From: an uncultured Rhodospirillales bacterium
GTDB taxonomy: Bacteria; Pseudomonadota; Alphaproteobacteria; Rhodospirillales; UBA2165
Direction of reading: 5' to 3'
Assembly: GCA_913055735.1 (NCBI GenBank)
Contig: CAJXKD010000001.1
Coordinates: forward strand, 310,001 to 374,000
Length of the DNA: 64,000 nucleotides
Shown here: positions 38,811 to 47,058 of the stretch, piece after piece
How positions within the stretch are numbered: the first letter of the stretch is position 1
How the letters are laid out: each line of letters starts with the position of its first letter
Program-made: the position numbers and the translations under genes
Notes under the pieces: generated by a model
What the model saw: the letters and a program-made list of their open reading frames with translations, nothing else
Told to the model about the DNA's origin: nothing
Database searches by the model: none

Positions 38811-39671
38811 TTACATGTTCCCGGGACCGCCTTTGGCGTTCGGGAAGAACAACTGTTGGCCGCCCAGCTTGTAGCTTCGGATTGCCCCCTGACCTTCCTG
38901 CGACAGGACCCAATCGATGAAGGCCTGACCTTCGGCCACCTTCACATGCGGATGCCGTTTGGGGTTCACCAGGATGACGCCGTACTGATTGAACAGATCC
39001 TTGTCGCCCTGCACCGTGATCGTGAAGTCGCCCCGGTTCTTGAAGCTGATCCAGGTGCCCCGGTCGGTCATCGCATAGGCATTCATGCCGACAGCCGCAT
39101 TGAGGGTCGCGCCCATACCCGATCCCGTTTCCCGGTACCACGCACCGCTTTGCTGGGTCGGATCGATGCCGGCAGCCTTCCACAAGGCCCTCTCCTTCTT
39201 GTGGGTGCCGGAATTATCACCGCGCGATGCGAACGGTGCCTTGGCGGCGGCGATCTTTTTCAGCGCCGCGACGGCATCCTTAGTCCCGGCAATCCCCGCC
39301 GGATCAGACGGCGGGCCTACAAAAACGAAATCGTTGTACATGACATCGAAACGTTCCACGCCGAAACCATCGGCAACGAACTTCTCTTCGGCGGGCTTGG
39401 CATGGACCAGCAGCACATCACCATCCCCGTTGGCGGCGTTCTTCAGCGCCTGACCGGTTCCCACGGCGACGACACGAACCTCGATGCCGGTCTTCTTGGT
39501 GAAGATGGGCAGCAGGTGGTCGTAGAGGCCTGAATTGGCCGTCGAGGTCGTTGACTGCAGCACAATGAATTTTTCGGCTGCCCAAGATACCGTCGTGGTG
39601 GTAGCCGTCGACGCAAAGATCACCAATGCGGCGACCAAGCCGGTTAGGAGTGGTTTCCTGATCCTGATCAT
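38811..39671 (-). CDS. tupA: Tungstate ABC transporter substrate-binding protein
   Basis: 286 aa. Signal peptide (LLTGLVAALVIFASTATTTT, cleavage near WAA-E). The mature protein starts with LQSTTSTANSGLYDHLLPIF; the TTS-containing loop is the oxyanion site of TupA/WtpA-type proteins. DVLLVHAKPAEEKFVADGFG and SRGDNSGTHKKERALW also match TupA. Last gene of the tupBCA run. Confidence 0.9.
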   Translation of the reverse strand: MIRIRKPLLTGLVAALVIFASTATTTTVSWAAEKFIVLQSTTSTANSGLYDHLLPIFTKKTGIEVRVVAVGTGQALKNAANGDGDVLLVHAKPAEEKFVADGFGVERFDVMYNDFVFVGPPSDPAGIAGTKDAVAALKKIAAAKAPFASRGDNSGTHKKERALWKAAGIDPTQQSGAWYRETGSGMGATLNAAVGMNAYAMTDRGTWISFKNRGDFTITVQGDKDLFNQYGVILVNPKRHPHVKVAEGQAFIDWVLSQEGQGAIRSYKLGGQQLFFPNAKGGPGNM

Positions 39672-39685
39672 CAGTTGTTTCCTTT

Positions 39686-40453
39686 TTATAGGGTGGGTGA
39701 ATCCGGGATGCGCCCGGCGAGGTAATCACGTGCCTGTTTCGATTTAGGCGCATCGAAGAAGCTGTCGGCGGGGCCATGCTCGAGCACCTGCCCCTGATGA
39801 AGAAAGATCACGTCGTCCGCGAGCCTGCGCGCCTGAGCGATGTCGTGGGTAACCACCACCACCTTGGTGCCGCGTGACGCCGCGCCGCGCATCAGCATCT
39901 CGATCAGCGCGGTCGAGGCGAGATCCAGACCCGACGACGGTTCGTCGAGAAACATGATTTCCGGTTCGGTGGCCATGACGCGGGCGATGGCAAGGCGCTG
40001 TTGTTCGCCGCCGGACAAAAGCCGCGCCGGGGTCGAGGCCAGCCGGTCGAGCGATGCCCAACGCAAGGCCTTCCAGGCACGGTCGGTCCGTGATGCCCGG
40101 TCGTGCCCAACCGCCGCCAATACGTACTTCATGTTGGCCAGCACCGACCGTCGCAGCATCACCGGTTTTTGAAACACGAACCCGAGACGCGGCGCCCGTG
40201 CCGCGTCGGGAGAGCGCCCTCCCCATTGAACGGTCCCCGTGTCCGGCTCGACCAAGTTGGCCAATACGCGCAGCAGCATAGTCTTACCGGCCCCGTTCGA
40301 TCCCAAAAGCGCGGTGATCGCAGGTCCGTCGAAAGTCAGGGAAACATTATCGAGCAAATTGCGCCCGTTGCGCCGCACGGAGATACCCGCGCCGACAAGA
40401 GGCAAAATGCCGTCGTGGTCTTCGGTTTCGCTCATGCGCACCCGGTCAAGCAT
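39686..40453 (-). CDS. tupC: Tungstate ABC transporter ATP-binding protein
   Basis: 255 aa. Walker A LLGSNGAGKT, Q-loop GFVFQKPVML, signature LLSGGEQQRLAIARV, Walker B EIMFLDEPSSG and H-loop VVVTHDIAQ. It overlaps tupB by 8 bp; an internal ATG at 40435 (MSETED) would remove the overlap. It energises uptake by TupB. Confidence 0.9.
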   Translation of the reverse strand: MLDRVRMSETEDHDGILPLVGAGISVRRNGRNLLDNVSLTFDGPAITALLGSNGAGKTMLLRVLANLVEPDTGTVQWGGRSPDAARAPRLGFVFQKPVMLRRSVLANMKYVLAAVGHDRASRTDRAWKALRWASLDRLASTPARLLSGGEQQRLAIARVMATEPEIMFLDEPSSGLDLASTALIEMLMRGAASRGTKVVVVTHDIAQARRLADDVIFLHQGQVLEHGPADSFFDAPKSKQARDYLAGRIPDSPTL

Positions 40454-41153
40454 AGCCCATCCGCTTCGCGGTATCGCGAAGCCCCATCACCAAACCGTTC
40501 ACCACCAAGGCAATGGCCACCAAAATAATGCCGAGCGCCAACGCCAGCGCGAGATCGCCCTTCGAGGTCTCCAGCGCGATCGCCGTCGTCATCACCCGGG
40601 TTACGTGATTGATATTGCCACCGACGATGATCACCGCGCCGACCTCGGCGATGGCACGGCCGAAGCCCGCCAACACGGCGGTCAGTAGGCTATAGCGCGC
40701 ATCCCACAACAAGGTCATGACCATCGCAAAAGGACCGGCGCCGAGCACACGCAGCTGTTCCTCGTATTCGGGCTTCATGTCTTCGATAAGTTGCCGCGTG
40801 AGCGCGGCGATGATGGGCGTCACCAAAACCGCCTGGGCGATGATCATGGCCGTTACGGTGTATAGCAGGCCGAGCGCGCCCAACGGCCCGGCCCGGGAGA
40901 ACAACAGATAAACGACGAGACCGACAACCACCGGCGGCAGCCCCATCAAGGCATTGAAGAAAACCACGGCCCCACCACGCCCCGGGAAGCGCGCCACCGC
41001 CAGGGTCGCCCCCAAGGGCAACCCGACTGCCGCCGCAATAAAGACAGCCAGGAGGCTCACCCGCAGCGACAGGGCGATAATCTCGAACAAATCCGGATCG
41101 AAGGCAGCGACGAGACGGAAAGCCTCCCCAAACGCGGCGCCAAAATCCTGCAA
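40446..41153 (-). CDS. tupB: Tungstate ABC transporter permease
   Basis: 235 aa, with about five or six helices. The cytoplasmic coupling loop is EEQLRVLGAGPFAMVMTLLW, the EAA-type segment typical of molybdate/tungstate permeases (TupB/ModB). The start is TTG 41153 with AAGGAG 8 bases upstream. First gene of the operon, preceded by two palindromes. Confidence 0.9.
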   Translation of the reverse strand: MQDFGAAFGEAFRLVAAFDPDLFEIIALSLRVSLLAVFIAAAVGLPLGATLAVARFPGRGGAVVFFNALMGLPPVVVGLVVYLLFSRAGPLGALGLLYTVTAMIIAQAVLVTPIIAALTRQLIEDMKPEYEEQLRVLGAGPFAMVMTLLWDARYSLLTAVLAGFGRAIAEVGAVIIVGGNINHVTRVMTTAIALETSKGDLALALALGIILVAIALVVNGLVMGLRDTAKRMGYA

Positions 41154-41179
41154 GCCAGGCTCCTTGATCTGCTTTTTAC

Positions 41180-41220
41180 TGCATTATTATGCAATGATTA
41201 CGGATTTAATCATAATCCGT
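41180..41220. promoter_or_regulatory. Two palindromes in the tup promoter region
   Basis: TGCAT-TATT-ATGCA (41180-41193) and ACGGATT-TAATCAT-AATCCGT (41200-41220, exact 7-bp arms) lie 27-67 bp before the tupB start in AT-rich DNA. They are candidate sites for the HTH/binding-protein regulator at 37.9 kb. Confidence 0.55.
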
Positions 41221-41285
41221 TACCATACGCAGTCATTAACAGGAATCAGCCGGTTTCACTAGTGTTTTGGCGGGGCCTTATCCCA

Positions 41286-42710
41286 CTACCCCCCTTCGAT
41301 AGCGAAGTCCCTGCCGCCGCGATTGACGACCATGAACCAACTCGCGAAGGCAGGCGGGGTGAACGTGCGCAGGTCGTCCACTGTCTTAACGGCTTCGCCA
41401 TTGAAGCCCCGCAAGATGTCGCCGCGCTGCAACCCATACCGGGCGGCGGCGGAGCCACGCCGCACTTCCAACACCACGACACCGTGCAAGGCGCTATCCA
41501 AGTTCATATCCTCGGCAAGGGCCGGCGACAGGCTCGCCACCCGGGCGCCGGACAAAATATGGATTCCGGGCAACCAGGTTTCGTTGGCGGGCGGTTCCTT
41601 GGGCGGCGCCACCAGGGGCACTTCGACGGCAAGATGATGATATCCGCGGAACACGCCAAGCTCGACGATATCGCCGACCAGATGTGTGGCGATGCGATAG
41701 CGCAGCGCCTGAAAGTCACCGATGGGCTTATCGTCCAAGGAAAAGATCACGTCACCATATTGGAGCCCCGCCTGTTCGGCCGGCCCGCCCTCGTAGACGC
41801 CGGTAACGAAAACGCCCGCAGCGCCTTGCAAACCAAAAAAGGCGGCCATTTGCGGCGGGACCGGCCCGCCCGTCACCCCCATCCACGGGCGTACCAGCGG
41901 CTTGTCCTCGATCGCAGCGGCAACCACCGTCTGCACCATGTTGGCCGGCACGGCGAAGCCGATCCCTTGCGAGCCGCCGGAGCGCGTGAAGATGGCGGTG
42001 TTAATGCCGACGAGCTTGCCCGTCATATCGACGGCCGCGCCGCCAGAGTTCCCCGGATTGATGGCCGCATCGGTCTGAATGAAAAAGCGGAAATCGCTAA
42101 TGCCGACACCCGTCCGCGCCACCGCCGACACGATTCCCGAGGTCACCGTCTGCCCGACGCCGAAGGGATTGCCGATGGCGAGCAACAGATCGCCGACCTT
42201 GAGGGCATCCGAGTCGGCGAATTCGAGCGCCGGCAGAGGCTCGCCATAGGTCTCGATGCGCAGGACGGCGATATCGGTGCGCCGGTCGGACACCAATATC
42301 TCGGCGGGGAACACCCGGCCATCGGCAAGCCCGACAAGTACACCTTCGGCATCGGAAATCACGTGATGGTTGGTCACGATGATCCCGTCGGCACGCACGA
42401 TGACGCCCGAACCGAGCGAATTTTCGATCCGCTCGCGCGCGCCGAAGCCAAATAACAGGGCATCCGAGAACAGCCGCCACAAGGCGGTATCGCCGAAAGC
42501 CGGCGGCGCGCCGCGCGGCTTGATCAGTTTCTGCGCGAAGATATTGACCACCGACGGCGCCGTCTTTTCCACCAGCGGCGCATAGGAGAGGTAGACCTGT
42601 TCGCGCGTTTCCGGAAGCCGCTGCGTTTCCTGCGCCGCCACTTGCCCCATTTGGGGCGTAGCCGTCAGAACAGCCGCGAAGAGAAACAGGAGAGCGGCGG
42701 CGCGCGTCAT
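41286..42710 (-). CDS. HtrA/DegP-like periplasmic serine protease with two PDZ domains
   Basis: 474 aa from ATG 42710, giving a signal peptide (MTRAAALLFLFAAVLTATPQ, cleavage near VAA-Q). The trypsin-like domain holds the triad in TNHHVISDAEG (His), RTDIAVLRIE (Asp) and NPGNSGGAAVD (Ser). PDZ1 is at about 280-375, and a C-terminal PDZ2 covers HGVVVLEVRRGSAAARYGL. It degrades or refolds damaged periplasmic proteins. It overlaps the upstream membrane-protein gene by 4 bp (ATGA). No RpoE site was identified. Confidence 0.93.
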   Translation of the reverse strand: MTRAAALLFLFAAVLTATPQMGQVAAQETQRLPETREQVYLSYAPLVEKTAPSVVNIFAQKLIKPRGAPPAFGDTALWRLFSDALLFGFGARERIENSLGSGVIVRADGIIVTNHHVISDAEGVLVGLADGRVFPAEILVSDRRTDIAVLRIETYGEPLPALEFADSDALKVGDLLLAIGNPFGVGQTVTSGIVSAVARTGVGISDFRFFIQTDAAINPGNSGGAAVDMTGKLVGINTAIFTRSGGSQGIGFAVPANMVQTVVAAAIEDKPLVRPWMGVTGGPVPPQMAAFFGLQGAAGVFVTGVYEGGPAEQAGLQYGDVIFSLDDKPIGDFQALRYRIATHLVGDIVELGVFRGYHHLAVEVPLVAPPKEPPANETWLPGIHILSGARVASLSPALAEDMNLDSALHGVVVLEVRRGSAAARYGLQRGDILRGFNGEAVKTVDDLRTFTPPAFASWFMVVNRGGRDFAIEGG

Positions 42711-43300
42711 ACCGCGTCGGCGAAATACTGCGGCAGCAGGATCACCGCGATCACCACCCAATACATGATGATGCAAAGAACGGCGGCGAGCCGGAAATGC
42801 TTCGTGAGACGGCGGCTGCACGGAAAGTCACGGGCATTGAACTCGGCATAGACCTTGCGCCAGAGATCGGCGGTGGTCTCGGCCACGATCTTCTCCGATT
42901 TCTCGATGAACGAGCGCTCCGTCTCGCCGCGCGGGCGCCTGCGCAGGAAATCGCGGTAGAAATCCATGTCGAGTACCAGTTCCAAAAAGACGATGCGCGG
43001 ATAGAGCGCCACCAAATCGCGGTCGATATTGATCACCACCCGATACGCGAAAAGCGCCACCAAAGACGCCACCACAGCCGCCGCGACCATCAACGGCACG
43101 CTAGACACCGATAGACTGAAATGGATCAACACCCAGAAGGATGACAGGGATACCGCGAACCCGAACGCGTACCACATGTTATAGGTGCGGATCAGATTGA
43201 TACGCTGAGCGTGGAGAGCGTTATATTCGGTTTCGAAGGTTGTCGCGCTTCGGACAACCTCTTCGATTCGCCGCTCTCCGTTCCACACCTGTTCGTTCAT
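42707..43300 (-). CDS. Membrane protein of unknown function coupled to htrA-like protease
   Basis: 197 aa. An N-terminal helical region (RRIEEVVRSATTFETEYNAL) precedes two close membrane helices (about 42-88). A cytosolic charged segment follows (RDFLRRRPRGETERSFIEKS), and then a C-terminal helix (LAAVLCIIMYWVVIAVILL). I do not recognise the family. The 4-bp overlap with the protease gene suggests joint translation. Confidence 0.75.
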   Translation of the reverse strand: MNEQVWNGERRIEEVVRSATTFETEYNALHAQRINLIRTYNMWYAFGFAVSLSSFWVLIHFSLSVSSVPLMVAAAVVASLVALFAYRVVINIDRDLVALYPRIVFLELVLDMDFYRDFLRRRPRGETERSFIEKSEKIVAETTADLWRKVYAEFNARDFPCSRRLTKHFRLAAVLCIIMYWVVIAVILLPQYFADAV

Positions 43301-43376
43301 GCCGTCGCCCCCCGAAACTTCGTCCTGGCATCTTCGCGCGCAAAGATTAACACAAGCACGAAACCGCGCAGGTAAT

Positions 43377-44300
43377 TTATCGGTGCCCCCGGATCACCAT
43401 CAAGATGCCACCGACAACGAAGGCGGCGCCGATAATGTGATAAGTGAACAGTTCTTCGCCCAGAAAAATGATGGCCAGAACGGCGCCGTAAGCCGGCAAT
43501 AGGTTGACGAAAACCGAGGCCCGGTTAGGCCCCACCGCCCGATTGCCGGCGTTCCACATGAAGATCGAAATGAGCGAGACCAGGATCGCGAGAACGAGAA
43601 TCGCAGCAATGGCCTCCGGCGTCGCAGGCACCGGCTTGACCAAGATCGCCTCGGCAACGGCAAAAGGCGCGAGCACAACACTGCCGAGCCCAGCAACCAG
43701 AAACAATAGTGTGGTGAGGCCGACCCCTTCGGGCACACGCTGCAATAAGACGGGGTAAAGCGCGTAGGAAACAGTACCGGCGATGACAATAAGGTCGCCT
43801 GTCGCGAATTGCATGTTCAGCAGAACATCGAGGTCGGCCCGCGCAACCATAACCGTGATGCCGGCGAGCGCGACGACAAGCCCAACCCCCTGCAGACGGC
43901 CAAGAGCGTGTCGCGCAATCAGCCATACCATAAAGGCGGTCATCGCGGGTTGGGTGGAGTTGACCAGCGTCGCGTTGATCGCCGTCGTCTTGGTTACGCC
44001 GATGAACATCAACGTCCCGCCGACCATCTGCGACGCAGCGAGCAAGGTGAAATAGCCGAGATGCTTGCGGATCAACGGCGCCTTGTCGATCAGATCGCGC
44101 CAGACGAACGGTAAGATGACCACCGCAGCCGTGAACCAGCGCCACCACGAAAGCCCCACCGGCGGCACATCGACGTGCAAGGCGCGAACGATGATCACCG
44201 CGACGGCCCAAATAAAGACAGTGACGGGCAAAAGAACGTAAGCCGTGCCTGGACTGGGCCTGAACTCCTCCGCCGCGCGGACGAACCGTGATCGTGCCAT
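43377..44300 (-). CDS. EamA/DMT-superfamily transporter (tandem copy 1)
   Basis: 307 aa with ten predicted helices in two EamA halves. Features: GLSWWRWFTAAVVILPFVWR, TKTTAINATLVNSTQPAMTA and NAGNRAVGPNRASVFVNLLP. It is clearly paralogous to the next gene (shared AINATLVN and PNRASVF blocks) and separated from it by only 10 bp. Probably a small-metabolite exporter. Confidence 0.9.
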   Translation of the reverse strand: MARSRFVRAAEEFRPSPGTAYVLLPVTVFIWAVAVIIVRALHVDVPPVGLSWWRWFTAAVVILPFVWRDLIDKAPLIRKHLGYFTLLAASQMVGGTLMFIGVTKTTAINATLVNSTQPAMTAFMVWLIARHALGRLQGVGLVVALAGITVMVARADLDVLLNMQFATGDLIVIAGTVSYALYPVLLQRVPEGVGLTTLLFLVAGLGSVVLAPFAVAEAILVKPVPATPEAIAAILVLAILVSLISIFMWNAGNRAVGPNRASVFVNLLPAYGAVLAIIFLGEELFTYHIIGAAFVVGGILMVIRGHR

Positions 44301-44310
44301 CCGCGCCCCC

Positions 44311-45225
44311 CTACGATCCGCCGCGCCGTTTGAGGATCACGGTGGTAATTCCCACCATGACGAGCGCCGCCCCTGCTACGTGGTAGGCATAAAGACGTTC
44401 GTCGAGAAAGATGATCGCCAATCCCGCCCCAAACACGGGGATCAGGTTGATAAAGACCGAGGCGCGGTTAGGCCCCACTTCGCGCAATCCGGCATTCCAA
44501 AAAAAGATCGAGAGAAGCGAGATGAGAAAGCCGAGAATGACCACCACCAAGACGGCCTCACCGGTAAAAGGCATCGGGCGAATGAAGAATGTCTCGAAGG
44601 CATAGACGGGGATCATCCCGACTGCGCCCGTCGCCAAGACGAAAAACAAAATAGTCGTCAGACCGAGCTCGGGCGGCACGCGGTGGAGCGAAATGGCATA
44701 GATTCCCCAACTGATAACCGCGACAATCACCAGAACGTCACCGATGTTAAAGTCCATGGCCTGCAATATCTGGAGATCGGCTTTGACGACCATGACACCG
44801 ACGCCGACCAAGGCAAGGACGATGCCGAGTATCTGCCAGCCGTTAACCCGATCACGCATCACCAACCAGGCGAGTACGGCAGTTAGGGCCGGCTGCGACG
44901 CATTGACCAGGGTGGCGTTGATCGCCGTCGTATAGTTCACTGCAAGCAGGATAAAGGCCTGGCCAACCGTCTGCATGACGCCCAGGAATACCAGCAAGCC
45001 GATATGCTTTTTTAGTATCCCTCTGTTCTGCCGTAATGCCGGTAAGGCAAAAGGCGTCAAAATGGCCAGCGCCAGCACAGCCCGCCAGAACGTAAGGCCC
45101 ATGGGCGGAATATCGGCATGTACCCCGCGCGCGACGACGGTACCGGCGGCCCACAAAAAGGCCGCGGTGACCAGCAGCCCGTAGGCCGTGGCGGGGCCTG
45201 GCCGGAATGTCTCCAAACGGTTCAT
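44311..45225 (-). CDS. EamA/DMT-superfamily transporter (tandem copy 2)
   Basis: 304 aa from ATG 45225 (GGGGGAC upstream); a longer frame to 45309 is not supported. Ten helices. YTTAINATLVNASQPALTAV and GLREVGPNRASVFINLIPVF match its neighbour closely, marking a tandem duplication. The first gene of the pair in transcription order. Confidence 0.9.
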   Translation of the reverse strand: MNRLETFRPGPATAYGLLVTAAFLWAAGTVVARGVHADIPPMGLTFWRAVLALAILTPFALPALRQNRGILKKHIGLLVFLGVMQTVGQAFILLAVNYTTAINATLVNASQPALTAVLAWLVMRDRVNGWQILGIVLALVGVGVMVVKADLQILQAMDFNIGDVLVIVAVISWGIYAISLHRVPPELGLTTILFFVLATGAVGMIPVYAFETFFIRPMPFTGEAVLVVVILGFLISLLSIFFWNAGLREVGPNRASVFINLIPVFGAGLAIIFLDERLYAYHVAGAALVMVGITTVILKRRGGS

Positions 45226-45435
45226 TTGGATGGATCGTCCCCCTGAGTGATGCAGCGCGCGAGCCCGTTTTTCTCGGCCGCATCCCGGCAGAATAGCCGA
45301 TGACCACACTTATCGCCGCATCCCGGCGATGACCAGAAATTTCTCGGAAATGTCCTTAGTGCGGCTTTTTCGCCGGGATACGATGGACGCGATAGGCTAG
45401 GGTACCGGCACAACGGCATTCACAGGAGAGGATAT

Positions 45436-45864
45436 ATGGCCGACTGGGTCGAGATTTCGCGCGGGATCGTGCTGCCCCAACAATGCGATCATTATGGACA
45501 CATGAACGTGCGGTTCTATGCCCACGTCTTCGACGATGCCGGGTTTCACATGCTGAACCTGGCCGGAATCAAGATGGAGGATCTGGCTGCGCGCGGCTTT
45601 GGCACAGTGATCGCCAAAATATCCATCGATTTCCTGCACGAGATCAAGGCCGGTCAACTCACCCTGGTAACCGGCGCCATCACCCGCGTCGGCACCAAAA
45701 GTTTCGATCATGAGCTGCGGCTATTCGAGGCCGACAGCATGACCCATTGCGCCACCCAGCGCTCTGTCGAGGTCTGTTTCGACACGACCGCCAGAAAGGC
45801 CGTCGCCCTGCCCAACGATCTCAAGGCGAAGCTGACGGCAATGGTCGTGCCGGCTAAAAATTAG
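45436..45864 (+). CDS. Acyl-CoA thioesterase, 4HBT hot-dog fold
   Basis: 142 aa. QCDHYGHMNVRFYAHVFDDA carries the 4-hydroxybenzoyl-CoA thioesterase-type motif with the catalytic Asp, and the long central helix and RVGTKSFDHELRLFEAD strands complete a hot-dog domain. It hydrolyses an acyl-CoA; the substrate is not predictable. GGAGAGG lies before ATG 45436. Confidence 0.88.
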   Translation: MADWVEISRGIVLPQQCDHYGHMNVRFYAHVFDDAGFHMLNLAGIKMEDLAARGFGTVIAKISIDFLHEIKAGQLTLVTGAITRVGTKSFDHELRLFEADSMTHCATQRSVEVCFDTTARKAVALPNDLKAKLTAMVVPAKN

Positions 45865-45945
45865 CAATGTGACTAACGTGAATGTGAAACCCCGGATAGC
45901 GCTCGTGAATTGGCGAATGGCCGACGGGTCTCTAAATTAGATGTC

Positions 45946-46173
45946 ATGACATTCGGCACGTTGTTCATATTCTTTGCCCTGGCGGGTTTGCTGTCGTTAC
46001 TGCTCGGATCGGCGCTCAAGTGGGGCGCGCTCGACAACAACCGGCAGCGTCTGCTCGATCCGGACCGCATGACCCGCGAGATGCTGACCGATCCGACACT
46101 GTCGGACGAAGAGCGCGGCTATTTGCAAGAACTGGCGGTGCTAGACCTGCCGCGCCGCCACATCTGCTGCTAG
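45946..46173 (+). CDS. Small membrane-anchored hypothetical protein
   Basis: 75 aa from ATG 45946 (alternative ATG 45910 adds 12 residues). One N-terminal helix (LFIFFALAGLLSLLLGSAL) is followed by a polar charged tail (RQRLLDPDRMTREMLTDPTL, then SDEERGYLQELAVL), ending in HICC. The upstream site is weak. Unknown function; the amphipathic, sensibly composed tail supports a real gene. Confidence 0.55.
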   Translation: MTFGTLFIFFALAGLLSLLLGSALKWGALDNNRQRLLDPDRMTREMLTDPTLSDEERGYLQELAVLDLPRRHICC

Positions 46174-46191
46174 ATTTTCTTCTCTTAGATT

Positions 46192-47049
46192 TCAGGCCAC
46201 GTATTTTTCGAGAACGTCCCGCATGGTCAGGGACCGGCGGCCGATAAGGTTTTCGCAATCGGGGAAAATCTCCTCGCAAAAGCCCTGCGCCATGGAATCG
46301 AACGAGGCAAGCGCACCGTCCGCCGCCCAATCGGGCGCGCCCGTTTCCATGATCTCGCGTTTGTAAGCGTCACGTCCGATCACCTGCAGCGGGATATCCC
46401 GGCCCAACACATCGCTGAGTACCGCCGCGACCTCGGCATTGGTCAAGGCTTCGGGACCGGTGAGCGTATAGGTCTTTGCCTCATGCCCCTCGCCCGTCAA
46501 AACGGCCGCCGCCGCCGCGGCAACATCGTCGCGCGCCACATAGGCGCAGCGCCCTTCATCTGACGGCCAGCGCAGCGCCCCCGCTGCCTGAATCGCGGGG
46601 AGCTCCTCCAAAACATTGTCGGCGTAGAAGTTATCGCGCAAGAAAGTGAAATCGAGCCCGGAATGGCGGATGTAGTGTTCGGTGATGCGGTGTACGTCGG
46701 CGAAGGGAAACGGGTTCTCCGGCACCGGTTCCATAAAGCTCGTATAAACGAGCCGTCCGACGTTACAGCGATCCGCCGCGTCAACCACGGTCTTATGCTG
46801 ACGGAGGCGTTGGTCGTTGGTGCCGTGCGACGAAACAAACAGCACCGTGTCCGCGCCATCCAGGGAGGACGACATGGTGTCGATATCGTCGTAATCGCCG
46901 CGCCGCACGCGAATGCCCAACTCGGCGAACGCCTTCATCTTCTCCGGATCGCGGGCGGAGATGCCGATCTGTTTGGTTTCGACACATTTGAGCAGCTCGG
47001 CAACGACACGCTGCCCCAATCGGCCCGAAGCGGCGGTAACGACGATCAT
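46192..47049 (-). CDS. NmrA-like SDR-family NAD(P)-binding oxidoreductase
   Basis: 285 aa. Atypical SDR of the NmrA/QOR2 type: N-terminal VTAASGRLGQRVVAELL nucleotide motif, VRRGDYDDIDTMSSSLDGAD and VYTSFMEPVPENPFPFADVH. Similar to E. coli QorB-type NADPH quinone oxidoreductases or redox sensors. It lies 9 bp after the GMC oxidoreductase gene, so is co-transcribed with the aromatic/alcohol-oxidation genes. Confidence 0.85.
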   Translation of the reverse strand: MIVVTAASGRLGQRVVAELLKCVETKQIGISARDPEKMKAFAELGIRVRRGDYDDIDTMSSSLDGADTVLFVSSHGTNDQRLRQHKTVVDAADRCNVGRLVYTSFMEPVPENPFPFADVHRITEHYIRHSGLDFTFLRDNFYADNVLEELPAIQAAGALRWPSDEGRCAYVARDDVAAAAAAVLTGEGHEAKTYTLTGPEALTNAEVAAVLSDVLGRDIPLQVIGRDAYKREIMETGAPDWAADGALASFDSMAQGFCEEIFPDCENLIGRRSLTMRDVLEKYVA

Positions 47050-47058
47050 CGCTTCTTC

